Of a DNA stretch of 39,203 nucleotides, positions 15,554 to 24,981 are shown one piece after another; position 1 is the stretch's first letter, and the number at the start of each line of letters is the position of its first letter. Location of the stretch: positions 1-39,203 of the forward strand of contig JADFDS010000017.1 in the NCBI GenBank assembly GCA_018262715.1. The letters are read 5' to 3'. The translations under genes and the position numbers were made by a program. The stretch comes from Bacteroidota bacterium. Its GTDB lineage: Bacteria > Bacteroidota > Bacteroidia > Bacteroidales > VadinHA17. The notes under the pieces were generated by a model. It searched no databases. It saw only the letters and a program-made list of their open reading frames with translations, and had not been told where the DNA came from.

Positions 15554-16397
15554 GGGAGGCACGGGCAAGTCAAGCGTGACTGCAGCGTTCGCCACTGTGG
15601 GTGAAAGGCTGGTGGTAGCCGACTGTGATGTAGATGCGGCCAACCTCTACCTGATATTCAATCCTGAACACAACAATGAGCAGGTTTATATCGGCGGCCA
15701 TAAGGCCGTTGTGGATCACACTCTCTGCACGTTGTGCGGAATTTGTGAGGGTTATTGCCGGTTTGATGCCATCAAGGAGATAAATGGAAAAATCGTGATT
15801 TCAGAGACATCATGCGACGGATGCTTTTTTTGCTCCCGTATCTGTCCGATGAATGCGATTACCATGGTTCGCAGTGACAAAAGCAGGATGTATTCCGGCA
15901 GCTTCAGAAACGGTATAATGGTTTACGGGCGACTGGCGCCCGGCGAGGAAAACTCCGGCAAGCTTGTGAGTATGGTAAGAGATGAGGCAAAGAGGGTTGC
16001 CACGGAACAGGGAGTGCCTGTCATCCTGCTCGATGGCCCTCCGGGAATTGGCTGCCCGGTCATATCGACGGTAACCGGTGTTGACAGGATGATTATTGTA
16101 ACTGAACCAACCATGTCAGGACTTGAAGACCTTAAAAGAGTTTTTGAAGTTGCCAGGAAGTTTACCGGAAAAGTGGGGATCATCATCAACAAGTGCGACC
16201 TCAATCATGCCATGGCTGACAGGATTGAGGGATGGTGCACTGCCCACGGAGCTTCGCTTCTGGGGCGACTACCCTATGACAGCAGGGTAACCGAGGCGAT
16301 GGTTGCCGGGAGGAGTGTAACCGAGATGTTCCCCGATGCAGAGATAAGCAACATAATAAAAGATATCTGGAATAATTTGAGCACAAATGGAAAATAA
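15528..16397 (+). CDS. MinD-type P-loop ATPase with inserted 2x[4Fe-4S] ferredoxin domain (second)
   Basis: 289 residues, paralogue of the preceding gene. Start chosen at ATG 15528 (MELAVISGKGGTGKSSV) because it places the Walker A directly at the N-terminus as in the paralogue. An upstream in-frame ATG at 15495 would add 11 residues with no family match. The ferredoxin insert carries CTLCGICEGYCRFDAI and CDGCFFCSRICPMNAI, and the core continues VILLDGPPGIGCPV. It overlaps its upstream paralogue by 26 bases and the Mrp gene by 11, so the three ATPases are translationally linked and may form a heteromeric complex. Confidence 0.9.
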   Translation: MELAVISGKGGTGKSSVTAAFATVGERLVVADCDVDAANLYLIFNPEHNNEQVYIGGHKAVVDHTLCTLCGICEGYCRFDAIKEINGKIVISETSCDGCFFCSRICPMNAITMVRSDKSRMYSGSFRNGIMVYGRLAPGEENSGKLVSMVRDEAKRVATEQGVPVILLDGPPGIGCPVISTVTGVDRMIIVTEPTMSGLEDLKRVFEVARKFTGKVGIIINKCDLNHAMADRIEGWCTAHGASLLGRLPYDSRVTEAMVAGRSVTEMFPDAEISNIIKDIWNNLSTNGK

Positions 16398-17205
16398 TAA
16401 TTTGTTTGACAAGCTACCCATGGCGGGTATCAAAAACATAATAGTTGTAGCATCGGGCAAAGGAGGTGTGGGCAAGTCGACGGTTGCTGCCAACCTGGCA
16501 ATAGCGCTGGCGCGAAACGGCATGAAAACAGCACTGGTGGATGCTGACATCTTCGGTCCATCGATACCTACAATCTTCGGCCTTGAAGATGTCAGGCCAA
16601 GGGTTGAATCGGCCGGAGGAAAGGATGTCATGTATCCGGTAGAGAAATTCGGAATAAAGATCATCTCCATTGGTTTTTTCATAGATCGCAGCCAGTCACT
16701 GATCTGGCGCGGCCCAATGGCCGCCAATGCCGTCAAACAGCTTTTTGAGGATACACAATGGGGTGAAATTGACTATATGATAGTTGACTTTCCTCCCGGA
16801 ACCAGTGACATACAGCTGACCACGGTACAGAAGCTTAATCTCTCAGGGGCAATCATAGTTACCACTCCGCAGGAGATAGCATTGAATGACGCCCGCAAGG
16901 CCTCATCGATGTTCATGAATCCAGATCTGCAGGTACCTATCCTTGGTGTAGTGGAGAACATGTCATGGTTTACCCCGGCAGCACACCCTGAGGAGCATTA
17001 CTATCTCTTTGGCAGGGGTGGCGGCGCGAAGCTGGCGAAGGAGTATGATACGAATCTGCTATGCCAGATACCGCTGGTAATGGAGGTTGGCGAGGCTGCT
17101 GAGGCTGGACGCACCGTCTTCCAGCAGACAAACAAGACAGCCGTGGAAGCATTTGAAATCCTGGCCGGGCAGGTCATGGAGGTGACAGAAAACCTGAAAG
17201 TCTAA
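16387..17205 (+). CDS. mrp: Mrp/NBP35-family ATPase
   Basis: 272 residues. Deviant Walker A VASGKGGVGKSTVAANLA, switch DADIFGPSIPTIFG, Walker B-like MIVDFPPGTSDI and the late motif VENMSWFTP are those of Mrp/ApbC iron-sulfur cluster carriers. There is no N-terminal MIP18/DUF59 domain. The CPxC pair that many members have after the ENMS motif is absent (SWFTPAAHPEEHYYLFGRGG), as seen in other Bacteroidota Mrp proteins. It ends the Orp-like cluster, like the Mrp gene of Desulfovibrio Orp loci. Confidence 0.9.
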   Translation: MENNNLFDKLPMAGIKNIIVVASGKGGVGKSTVAANLAIALARNGMKTALVDADIFGPSIPTIFGLEDVRPRVESAGGKDVMYPVEKFGIKIISIGFFIDRSQSLIWRGPMAANAVKQLFEDTQWGEIDYMIVDFPPGTSDIQLTTVQKLNLSGAIIVTTPQEIALNDARKASSMFMNPDLQVPILGVVENMSWFTPAAHPEEHYYLFGRGGGAKLAKEYDTNLLCQIPLVMEVGEAAEAGRTVFQQTNKTAVEAFEILAGQVMEVTENLKV

Positions 17206-17266
17206 GAGTTTTGCAGTCCTGATGTCATGTAGTCAGAGGGTCATCAAACCATTCAGTACAAAAAAC

Positions 17267-17310
17267 AATAGGCAGTAATCCTCCACTACTGCCTATTGCC
17301 TATTGCCTAA
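17267..17310. terminator. Convergent-junction hairpin with 7-base repeats
   Basis: Perfect 11-bp stem AATAGGCAGTA (17267-17277) / TACTGCCTATT (17287-17297), 9-base loop. On the minus strand the stem is followed by GTTTTTTG, giving a Rho-independent terminator for the S9 peptidase gene. On the plus strand heptamers TACTGCC, TATTGCC, TATTGCC and TAATGCC lead into TCTTTTT. Confidence 0.65.
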
Positions 17311-17319
17311 TGCCTCTTT

Positions 17320-19386
17320 TTACTTTAAATAGCTATCCAGGAACTCAAAATACTCCTTCTGCCAGATAACGGAGTTCTGTGGTTTGGTGACCCAGTGACT
17401 CTCGTTCTCGAAGAAGAGGAGCCGTGCCGGCACGCCACGGAGCTGAGCCGAGTTGAACGCTTCAAGCGACTGGCTGTAGGGTATGCGGAAGTCGTTCGCA
17501 CCCGTGATGATCAGGATGGGGGTGTCCCATTTGTCTACCATCGTATGAGGTGAGAACTTGTTGTATCCCGGAGGCTGCGGCTTGTCCCACGGAGCACCCT
17601 GGTAATCCTTGTTCGGGTACCAGTACTCCTCGGTTGAGCCGTACTCTGCTACGGTGTTGTAAACCCCGCAATGCGCCACGAACGCCTTGAACCTCTTGTT
17701 GTGCATACCGGCGAGATAGAAGACCGAGTAGCCGCCGTAGCTTGCTCCCACGGCACCCAGACGATCCTTGTCGACGAAGGGCTCCTTCGCCATTGCATCG
17801 ATACCGTCAAGGTAATCCTGAATGTTCTTGCCGCCGTAGTCGCCCGAGATCTGCTCACGCCAGTAGCTGCCGAAGCCCGAGTTACCGCGACGGTTGACAG
17901 CCACCACGATATAGCCGTTTGCGGCCATCACCTGGTAGTTCCAGCGGTAGTTCCAGCTCTGCCCGAGCGGTCCCTGCGGCCCGCCCTTGCAGTACAGCAG
18001 CGCCGGGTATTTCTTCGAGGGGTCAAAGTCAGGCGGATAGATGATCCACATCTGAAGATCCTTGCCATCCTTCGTCTTGATATAGCGCTCCTCGCTCTTC
18101 CCCATCTTTATGCTCTCATAAATATGACCGTTTACCTCGGTGATCATCGAGAACTGTCCGCCGGCCATATCAACTTTTGCAACCTCCGTCGGGCGTGCCA
18201 TCGACTGAATGCCTGCAACCAGCGTATTGTTCCTGAGCTGCAGCGGCCCCATGTCGTAATCACCTTCGGTCACCTTCGTGACAGCACCGTCAGCCAGTGA
18301 AATTTTGAATACCGGCTGCCTGCCCAGGTAGGCGCTGGTGAACCAGATCTCGGCGGAGCCGTTCCACTGGATGTTACCAACGTTATAGTCCCATCCCTGG
18401 GAAACCCATTTCCGTTCACCGGAAGCAATATTATAAACAAACAGCCGCTCGAGGTCAGACTCATAGCCGTCTTCCTCCATGCTGGAGTATGCAATCATGG
18501 AACCATCAGGGGAGAACACCGGCGTCTTGTCATATCCCATGTTTCCCTCTGTGATGTTCTTCTCCCCGCCGGTGGTCACGTCGTAGAGGTATATGTCCGT
18601 ATTGGTGCTGAGCGAATAGGCTTTGCCCGTCAGTTTCTTGCAGGCGTATGCAAGATACTTCCCGTCAGGGCTCCATGCCAGGTCAGCCTCGTCGAACCAC
18701 GGGGCATCGGGGGCATCAAAACGCTGACCCTCCATAATGTCCTTTTCGTTGCTAATTGCCGTACCGTCAAATGAGGCGACGAAAACATGGCTGTAGGAGT
18801 AGTCATGCCAGTAGTCCCAATGCCTGTACATGAGGTCATTGATGATGCGGACCTTTGCATTTGGAAGTCCGTATTTCTCGTTTGCCGTCTGGTCGAGCTT
18901 GACGCGACGGGTAAAGTAAACCTTGTCTCCGGCCGGTGAGAATGAGAGGATCTCAAAATCCTCAAGCCCGGTGATCTCTTTCTTTCCCGTGCCGTCAGGA
19001 TTCATGACCATGATTTTGCCTCCGGCGAGGAAGGCGATTCTGGCGCCGTTCTCTATCCACTGCGGTCCTGCGCCTCCCTCGGTGGTCAGCTGAACGGGAT
19101 CGCCTCCCGATGCGGGGACGGACCAGATGTTTGTGGCACGTGCCTCGGTGGGGAGATCATAGTTTGTCACCTGGTAGAGTACTGTTGATCCGTCGGGCGA
19201 GAGCGCAATTGTCCCGATCCGGCCGTATTTCCACATGATCTCCGGGGTAAGCACACCTCCTGCTTTTTCGGCGTCAGTAAGTGAGACATCGATGGCCGGC
19301 GTAGCAGCCTTTTCTGTCTTTTCCGTTTTGCATGCACCCATCAGGGCCATGAGAAGCAAAAGGGTGATGATGGATAGTTTTTTCAT
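17320..19386 (-). CDS. S9-family prolyl oligopeptidase-like peptidase (lipoprotein)
   Basis: 688 residues. A lipobox signal (LMGAC, Cys19) suggests a membrane-anchored, periplasmic or surface enzyme. Residues about 50-400 are TolB/PD40-like propeller blades (SPDGSTVLYQV, SPAGDKVYFTRR, SPDGKYLAYACK, SPDGSMIAYSS). The C-terminal 260 residues are an alpha/beta-hydrolase of the DPP IV/acylaminoacyl peptidase type. The triad is visible: Ser549 in GASYGGYS, Asp632 in GANDFRIP and His664 in NESHWV. It probably cleaves short peptides for protein catabolism. It is convergent with the Orp-like cluster and divergent from the gene at 19592. Confidence 0.93.
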   Translation of the reverse strand: MKKLSIITLLLLMALMGACKTEKTEKAATPAIDVSLTDAEKAGGVLTPEIMWKYGRIGTIALSPDGSTVLYQVTNYDLPTEARATNIWSVPASGGDPVQLTTEGGAGPQWIENGARIAFLAGGKIMVMNPDGTGKKEITGLEDFEILSFSPAGDKVYFTRRVKLDQTANEKYGLPNAKVRIINDLMYRHWDYWHDYSYSHVFVASFDGTAISNEKDIMEGQRFDAPDAPWFDEADLAWSPDGKYLAYACKKLTGKAYSLSTNTDIYLYDVTTGGEKNITEGNMGYDKTPVFSPDGSMIAYSSMEEDGYESDLERLFVYNIASGERKWVSQGWDYNVGNIQWNGSAEIWFTSAYLGRQPVFKISLADGAVTKVTEGDYDMGPLQLRNNTLVAGIQSMARPTEVAKVDMAGGQFSMITEVNGHIYESIKMGKSEERYIKTKDGKDLQMWIIYPPDFDPSKKYPALLYCKGGPQGPLGQSWNYRWNYQVMAANGYIVVAVNRRGNSGFGSYWREQISGDYGGKNIQDYLDGIDAMAKEPFVDKDRLGAVGASYGGYSVFYLAGMHNKRFKAFVAHCGVYNTVAEYGSTEEYWYPNKDYQGAPWDKPQPPGYNKFSPHTMVDKWDTPILIITGANDFRIPYSQSLEAFNSAQLRGVPARLLFFENESHWVTKPQNSVIWQKEYFEFLDSYLK

Positions 19387-19429
19387 ATTGTCTGGGTTTT
19401 CTGTTGCCGGATTAAATGCTGCTGGTTGT

Positions 19430-19437
19430 CAAAAATA
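19430..19437 (-). promoter_or_regulatory. Putative -7 element for the S9 peptidase gene
   Basis: Minus-strand TATTTTTG fits TAnnTTTG and lies 43 bases before the start codon. No good TTTG was found at the proper distance upstream. Confidence 0.35.
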
Positions 19438-19527
19438 AAAAAATTAATGCTGCGGTACCTCATAAACAGACTCAAAACCAACCATGGGAAATGGCATATT
19501 TTTTGAACAATTATTCAGGTCGGTTAG

Positions 19528-19559
19528 TTTGATTAATCGACATGCATGGATTAACTTTA
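19528..19559 (+). promoter_or_regulatory. Putative promoter for the protease-propeller-barrel gene
   Basis: TTTG (19528-19531), an exact 20-base spacer and TAACTTTA (19552-19559), one base off TAnnTTTG. The ATG follows 32 bases downstream. Confidence 0.55.
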
Positions 19560-19591
19560 GGAGTATTGAGGTGATAAAACTTTGACAGGCT

Positions 19592-22500
19592 ATGAGTTCG
19601 TGCAAAAAGAATACAATATCGGTCAGGGTCATCAGGCTGTTATTTGCTGTATTGACAGCATGGCTGATTACCGGGGTAAGTTCTGATGCCCAGTATTTCG
19701 GAAGGAACAAACCGGGATACAGTTCTTTCAGATTCGATGTTCTGCAGACGCCGGCTTTCGAGATCTATCATTACATGAAGAATGATTCATTACTGAAGAC
19801 GATATCAGGGTGGTCGGAGGAGTGGTTCAGCATTCATCAGAAGATTTTCAGGGATACCTTTGAAAGGAAGAATCCCCTGATTTTTTACAATAATCACTCT
19901 GATTTTCAGCAGACCAATGCTGTCAGTGGCCTTATCGGAACAGGTACGGGAGGGGTTACTGAGGGGATGAAGAACAGGGTCATCATGCCTGTAGCTCTGA
20001 CTCTCTCACAGACTGACCACACCCTGGGTCATGAACTTGTGCATGCATTTCAGTTCAATATGTTCCTGAGGTCAGACACCACTCAGAAATATTCAATGAA
20101 TAACATCCCGTTATGGATGATTGAAGGGATGGCAGAATACTTCTCGCTGGGAAGCATTGATCCCAATACGGCAATGTGGATGAGGGATGCGGTTTTGAAT
20201 AAGGATTTCCCGACGCTTAAGCAGTTATCCTCTGACTCAAAGTACTTTCCCTACAGGTATGGTCAGGCTTTCTGGGCAATGGTGGGGAAAACGTGGGGTG
20301 ACACAACCATTATGCCCCTGTTCAGGAAGACAGCACAATATGGATTATCAAAGGCGGCTGACACCATCCTGGGAATGGATGAGAAAACCCTTTCAGGGGC
20401 CTGGGCGAGTGCGATGGAGGTCTATTACAGACCATACCTGAAGGCTGATGCTGACGAGCTTGCCGGAAAGCAACTGATAACCACTGAAAATGGTGGCAGG
20501 ATAAATATCTCCCCTGCTATCAGTCCTGACGGAAAGTATGTCGCATTCTTTTCGGAGAAAAACATATTCACTCTTGATCTTTTCGTTGCCGATGCTTCAA
20601 CCGGGAAGATCATCAGTAAGGTGTCTGGTGCAGCTGCCCGTACCTACGATGATTTCAACTATGTCGAATCCGGCGGAAGCTGGTCTCCTGATAGTAAAAA
20701 GTACGTATTTGTCCTGTTCAGCGACGGAATTAACAAGCTGGCATTTGTTGACATAAAGAGAGGCAGGATCACCAGGGAAGTAGCCATGAGGGGAGTGCCG
20801 GCAATTTCCAATCCCTCATGGTCCCCGGACAGTAAAAAGATCGTCTTTACAGGATCTTCGGAAGGGATAAGTGACCTGTACCTCTACGACCTCATGTCAG
20901 GTGACATTGAAAAACTGACCGATGATTTTACATCGAACATACATCCATCATGGTCATCCGACAGCCGGACAATAGTTTTCTCACAGGAAAAAATGAATGC
21001 ATCCGGTCACCGGAAATTTTCCTACTCCCTCGCAATGCTTGATCTCAGTACAAGAAAAGTCAGCGAGATCGATGTCTTTGAAGGCGCCTATAATATGAAC
21101 CCTGTCTTTTCTGCTGATGACTCGCATATTTATTTCCTCTCGGACGCTGATGGATTCAGGAATATGTACAAATACGAAATTGCGACTGGCAGGCTCCTGA
21201 GGCTTACCTCGTACATGACCGGCATAAGCGGGATTACGCCGTGGTCACCGGCAATGAGCTGGTCCCGGGACGGGAACAAGACGGCATACAATTACTACAT
21301 TAAAAACTCTTATCATATTCTGGTTGCAGATGGAGATGAATTCAGGGCTGAAGAAGCGGATGGATCAGTGGTCAACTTTGATGCAGGCACCCTCCCGCCT
21401 TTGGAGCACCTGTCAGTTAACCTCATAGACTCGGCGCTGTATGCCAGAAAAGAGGTTGTACAGTTGCCGGCTGACGAGGTGAAGGAGTTGCCGTATAAGC
21501 CCAGATTCAAGCTCGATTATATCTCCAACAATGCCAGTGTGGGAGTTTCATCAGGGATTTACAGAAACAACCTGGGCGGGAGTGTCAATATGATCTTCAG
21601 TGATATGATCGGTGACAACCAGCTCTATTCATCCCTGTCGCTGAACGGTGAAATATATGATTTTGCAGGGCAGGCAGCCTATGTCAGGCAGAAGGGCAGG
21701 ATAAAGTGGGGAACGGCTGTCTCTCATATCCCTTACCGTGCCGGCTCGATGGCGTTCGGTAAAGATTCCGTTCTGCTGCAGGGTGAGATGGTTCCTGTTG
21801 ATGTGCTTCAGCTTGACTATATCCGCATGTTTGAGGATAATATCACTCTGTATGCTTCCCTGCCCTTTTCCCAGGTGAGAAGGATTGAGGCAACAGCCTC
21901 GGCATCATGGTATTATTATCGCATTGACAGGTTCAATTATTACTATTTGCTGAACGGTTACAATATCGGTGGAACCAGGGAGAAGATGCCTGCTCCGGAA
22001 GGCAGCAGTTACCAGCAGCTTTCGTTCGCCTATGTTAAGGACAACTCACTGTTCGGCATGACTGCCCCGATGCAGGGAGGCAGGGCCAGGTTCCAGGTTG
22101 ACAAGTACTTCGGGGCCACGCAAATCTTTACAGGTCTCATAGACTACAGGCAGTACATTTACCGCAAACCGTTCACTTTTGCCTTCCGGCTGTATAATTA
22201 CGGCATGTACGGGAAGGTGACCGAGGAAAATGTCCTGCAGCCTTTATACCTCGGTTATCCCTGGTTAATAAGAGGTTATGAGAATATTTCGTATAATACC
22301 GGGGACACGCCGGGACTGGCATCGCTGAATATCTCGCGCCTGAATGGCACAAGGATGGCGGTGGCAAATGCAGAAATAAGGTTCCCGTTCAGCGGTCCCG
22401 AAAGGCTTGCCCTCATAAAGTCAAAGTGGTTTCTGACCGACCTTAACCTGTTCTTCGATGCGGGAATGGCTTGGAACAGGGGTGACAAGATCATTTTCAA

Positions 22501-22675
22501 CGATCAGGAATCTCATCCGGCAGATAATGAGAAATTTCCACTGTATAGTACCGGTGCATCGCTGAGGATAAATCTTTTCGGATACCTCATTCTTGAGCCT
22601 TACTATGCCTTCCCGTTTCAGAACGGAGGGTTTAAAAACGGAGTTTTCGGGTTGAATTTTGTGCCCGGCTGGTAG
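19592..22675 (+). CDS. Exported metalloprotease-like / PD40 propeller / Omp85-like barrel protein
   Basis: 1027 residues with three modules. A signal peptide covers about 1-33. Residues about 40-290 are a peptidase-MA-like (gluzincin) domain with HELVH (His147, Glu148, His151) and downstream WMIEGMAEYFS supplying a likely third zinc ligand (Glu178 or Glu182). About 300-580 are TolB-like blades (SPDGKYVAFFS, SPDSKKYVFVLF, SPDSKKIVFTGS, SSDSRTIVFSQ). About 640-1027 look like an outer-membrane beta-barrel of the bacterial surface antigen/Omp85 type: alternating strands, LIRGYENI resembling the family's (V/I)RG(F/Y) motif, and an aromatic end (FVPGW). The inferred site is the outer membrane. Its substrate is unknown. 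Standalone, with its own promoter. Confidence 0.85.
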   Translation: MSSCKKNTISVRVIRLLFAVLTAWLITGVSSDAQYFGRNKPGYSSFRFDVLQTPAFEIYHYMKNDSLLKTISGWSEEWFSIHQKIFRDTFERKNPLIFYNNHSDFQQTNAVSGLIGTGTGGVTEGMKNRVIMPVALTLSQTDHTLGHELVHAFQFNMFLRSDTTQKYSMNNIPLWMIEGMAEYFSLGSIDPNTAMWMRDAVLNKDFPTLKQLSSDSKYFPYRYGQAFWAMVGKTWGDTTIMPLFRKTAQYGLSKAADTILGMDEKTLSGAWASAMEVYYRPYLKADADELAGKQLITTENGGRINISPAISPDGKYVAFFSEKNIFTLDLFVADASTGKIISKVSGAAARTYDDFNYVESGGSWSPDSKKYVFVLFSDGINKLAFVDIKRGRITREVAMRGVPAISNPSWSPDSKKIVFTGSSEGISDLYLYDLMSGDIEKLTDDFTSNIHPSWSSDSRTIVFSQEKMNASGHRKFSYSLAMLDLSTRKVSEIDVFEGAYNMNPVFSADDSHIYFLSDADGFRNMYKYEIATGRLLRLTSYMTGISGITPWSPAMSWSRDGNKTAYNYYIKNSYHILVADGDEFRAEEADGSVVNFDAGTLPPLEHLSVNLIDSALYARKEVVQLPADEVKELPYKPRFKLDYISNNASVGVSSGIYRNNLGGSVNMIFSDMIGDNQLYSSLSLNGEIYDFAGQAAYVRQKGRIKWGTAVSHIPYRAGSMAFGKDSVLLQGEMVPVDVLQLDYIRMFEDNITLYASLPFSQVRRIEATASASWYYYRIDRFNYYYLLNGYNIGGTREKMPAPEGSSYQQLSFAYVKDNSLFGMTAPMQGGRARFQVDKYFGATQIFTGLIDYRQYIYRKPFTFAFRLYNYGMYGKVTEENVLQPLYLGYPWLIRGYENISYNTGDTPGLASLNISRLNGTRMAVANAEIRFPFSGPERLALIKSKWFLTDLNLFFDAGMAWNRGDKIIFNDQESHPADNEKFPLYSTGASLRINLFGYLILEPYYAFPFQNGGFKNGVFGLNFVPGW

Positions 22676-22735
22676 AGGATTAGGGGAGTTGGTTTCCGGT
22701 ATGACCATTGGGCGGCCTTCAGGAGGTTTCCTAAA

Positions 22736-22743
22736 TAAATTTG
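22736..22743 (+). promoter_or_regulatory. Possible -7 element upstream of the hybrid kinase gene
   Basis: TAAATTTG fits TAnnTTTG, 66 bases before the ATG. The nearest TTG is 25 bases upstream of it, farther than usual. Confidence 0.25.
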
Positions 22744-22809
22744 ACATCGCCCTGTTTTTGGCGTAACTTAAGTAAGATTTTGATAATCAATACCTGATCT
22801 GTTACTGAG

Positions 22810-24981
22810 ATGCCACCCCCGTTTCTCACCAGAACAGACGATTGGCTTACCCGCAGGCTCAGTTACCCGGGAGCAGACAAGCATGTTATAGCCCAGCAGA
22901 AGATGTACTGGATTTCAAGTGTCGCAGTCACATCAATGATCCTTCTGCTTACAATTCTCTACCATATCTTTTTCCCGGAACTCAGGATAATAATATATTA
23001 CGGATTATTCCTCTCACTGGTTTATATGCAGGGTGTCATCGCGCCTCTTCTGATCCGGCGGGTAAGCGTTACCTGGCAAATTATCAACCAGACGATAGTT
23101 GCACTGGTTACCTTCTACACAATTCTTAAACTTGGAGGCATTCCCTATTCCGGCGGACTGGTTCTGGTAGGGTTGGCTCTTGTCTTTTTTACCCTCAATT
23201 ACAAGGAAAAGCGGCATTCGGTTTTCATCTATTCTGTCTATATCATCACAGTTATTCTTGCAGGTGTGCTTCATCCCAGGCTGACCGTACCCGCCGAAAT
23301 GACTCCGCAGGCCAACATCTCGCTCTATGTCATCAATATCTTATGGATAACGGGATTTGCATTGATATTCGTACTGAGTTTCATATCCCAGCGTGTCAGG
23401 CTTGAGGAGCTTGAAAACATACGTCTCAGGGAGATAGACGAAGCACGGAAAAAACTCTATACAAACATTTCCCATGAATTCCGCACACCACTTACGGTAA
23501 TTACCGGAATGAACGACCTGATAAGCACCGACCCCGATCAATGGCTGGAAAAGGGAAGCAGGACAATAGACAGGAATGCCCGGATCCTGCTGAACCTTGT
23601 TGATCAGATGCTGGACCTGGCAAAGCTCGAGGCGAAGGCAATGCCGGTCAATATGATCAGGGCCGATGTCATCCTGTGCATAAGGTATATTGTTGAGCTG
23701 TTCAGGTCATTTGCCGAATCAAAGGGAATTGAGATGGAGTTTGTCTCGCAGCATGAGGAGCTGGCGCTTGATTATGATCAGGATGCAATAATTAAGATTC
23801 TTTCGAACCTGATAACCAACGCTCTGAAGTTCACTCATCCGGGCGGGCGGGTTATTATTGCGGCTGAACAAATATCCGACAATAAATATGAAATACGCGT
23901 GAGCGACAATGGCCCGGGTATTACTGAAACCTTTATACCGTTCGTGTTTGACCGCTTTACGCGGGAACCTGCCACAGCCAGCCAGAAAACACCGGGATCG
24001 GGTCTGGGGCTGGCCCTGACCAGAGAGCTGGTCTCCCTGCTGAACGGCACCATCAGGGTTGAAAGCATCTATGGCGAAGGCTCGGAGTTCGTGGTTGAAC
24101 TGCCTGTCACCAAAACCGCAAAACCAGGGATCTTAAATGACAGGTGCCAGTTCGGGGGAAACCGGTTTCATCCTGAATCTGATTCTGCTTCGAAAGCAGG
24201 CGCCACCACCACCTTGCCCCACTGGGACGAAAGGAATCCGATACTGCTGATAGTTGAGGACAATGAGGATGTTATCAGTTACCTGATGACCATCCTTGCT
24301 GATGATTACGAAGTGGCTGCCGCCGCTGACGGGCTCGAAGGTTTCGAAAGGGCCTGTGAAATTGTTCCGGATATCATCCTGACTGATGTTATGATGCCCG
24401 GACTGGACGGGATCAGGATGCTGGACATGGTCAAAAACGACCCACGGACCAGTCATATTCCAGTCGTCATTCTTACAGCGAAGGCCGATGTGGCTTCAAG
24501 GGTGGAGGGGCTGGCACGGGGAGCAGATGCCTACATCGCCAAGCCATTCAACAGGGAAGAGCTCCGGGCCGAGCTGAGGATGCTCATCAGGCAGCGCAAA
24601 CTGTTATGCACCAGATACTCTGCTGCAGGAATGCCACCTCCGGACGATAACTACAATTTCAAAATCGAAGATAAATTTATCAAGAGAATCAACGAGGTGA
24701 TGACCGTTCATCTTGCAGATGACAGATTTGACATCAACAGCCTCTGCGAACAGCTTAATATGAGCCGTACGCAGTTGTACCGCAAATTCCGGAGCCTCAC
24801 CTCCCAGAGTCCGCATGACTACTATCTCAAAATGAAACTCCAAAAGGCAAGGCAGATGCTGACCACTTCAGACCTGACGGTGGCAGAAGCTGCCTACCGG
24901 GCGGGATTCAAGAACGTATCACATTTCAGCAAGGCATTTACCAGGGAGTTTGGAATTAATCCGAGCGATATCCGCAGGTAA
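22810..24981 (+). CDS. Hybrid two-component histidine kinase / response regulator / AraC DNA-binding protein
   Basis: 723 residues fusing a whole signalling pathway. About six transmembrane helices span residues 35-200, with no large periplasmic sensor domain. A HisKA domain has phospho-acceptor His222 in NISHEFRTPLTV. A HATPase follows (NLITNALKFTHPGG, VSDNGPGI, GSGLGLALTRELV), then a receiver with Asp526 (ILTDVMMPGLDG) and Lys in YIAKPF, and finally an AraC-type double HTH (NSLCEQLNMSRTQLYRKF, VAEAAYRAGFKNVSHFSKAF). Unlike classical Bacteroides hybrids there is no Reg_prop/Y_Y_Y periplasmic sensor, so the signal is probably sensed within the membrane. No SusC/SusD genes lie nearby; the target is unknown. 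Confidence 0.93.
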   Translation: MPPPFLTRTDDWLTRRLSYPGADKHVIAQQKMYWISSVAVTSMILLLTILYHIFFPELRIIIYYGLFLSLVYMQGVIAPLLIRRVSVTWQIINQTIVALVTFYTILKLGGIPYSGGLVLVGLALVFFTLNYKEKRHSVFIYSVYIITVILAGVLHPRLTVPAEMTPQANISLYVINILWITGFALIFVLSFISQRVRLEELENIRLREIDEARKKLYTNISHEFRTPLTVITGMNDLISTDPDQWLEKGSRTIDRNARILLNLVDQMLDLAKLEAKAMPVNMIRADVILCIRYIVELFRSFAESKGIEMEFVSQHEELALDYDQDAIIKILSNLITNALKFTHPGGRVIIAAEQISDNKYEIRVSDNGPGITETFIPFVFDRFTREPATASQKTPGSGLGLALTRELVSLLNGTIRVESIYGEGSEFVVELPVTKTAKPGILNDRCQFGGNRFHPESDSASKAGATTTLPHWDERNPILLIVEDNEDVISYLMTILADDYEVAAAADGLEGFERACEIVPDIILTDVMMPGLDGIRMLDMVKNDPRTSHIPVVILTAKADVASRVEGLARGADAYIAKPFNREELRAELRMLIRQRKLLCTRYSAAGMPPPDDNYNFKIEDKFIKRINEVMTVHLADDRFDINSLCEQLNMSRTQLYRKFRSLTSQSPHDYYLKMKLQKARQMLTTSDLTVAEAAYRAGFKNVSHFSKAFTREFGINPSDIRR

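Noticed and set aside
12423-17205. Nitrogen fixation locus
   Set aside because: NifX/NifB-like small proteins are present but no nifH, nifD, nifK, nifE, nifN or radical SAM NifB is in the window; the gene set matches Orp-type loci instead.
17671-18300. 209-codon plus-strand frame inside the S9 peptidase gene
   Set aside because: It is antisense to the catalytic and propeller regions with an intact triad on the minus strand, and has no family match.
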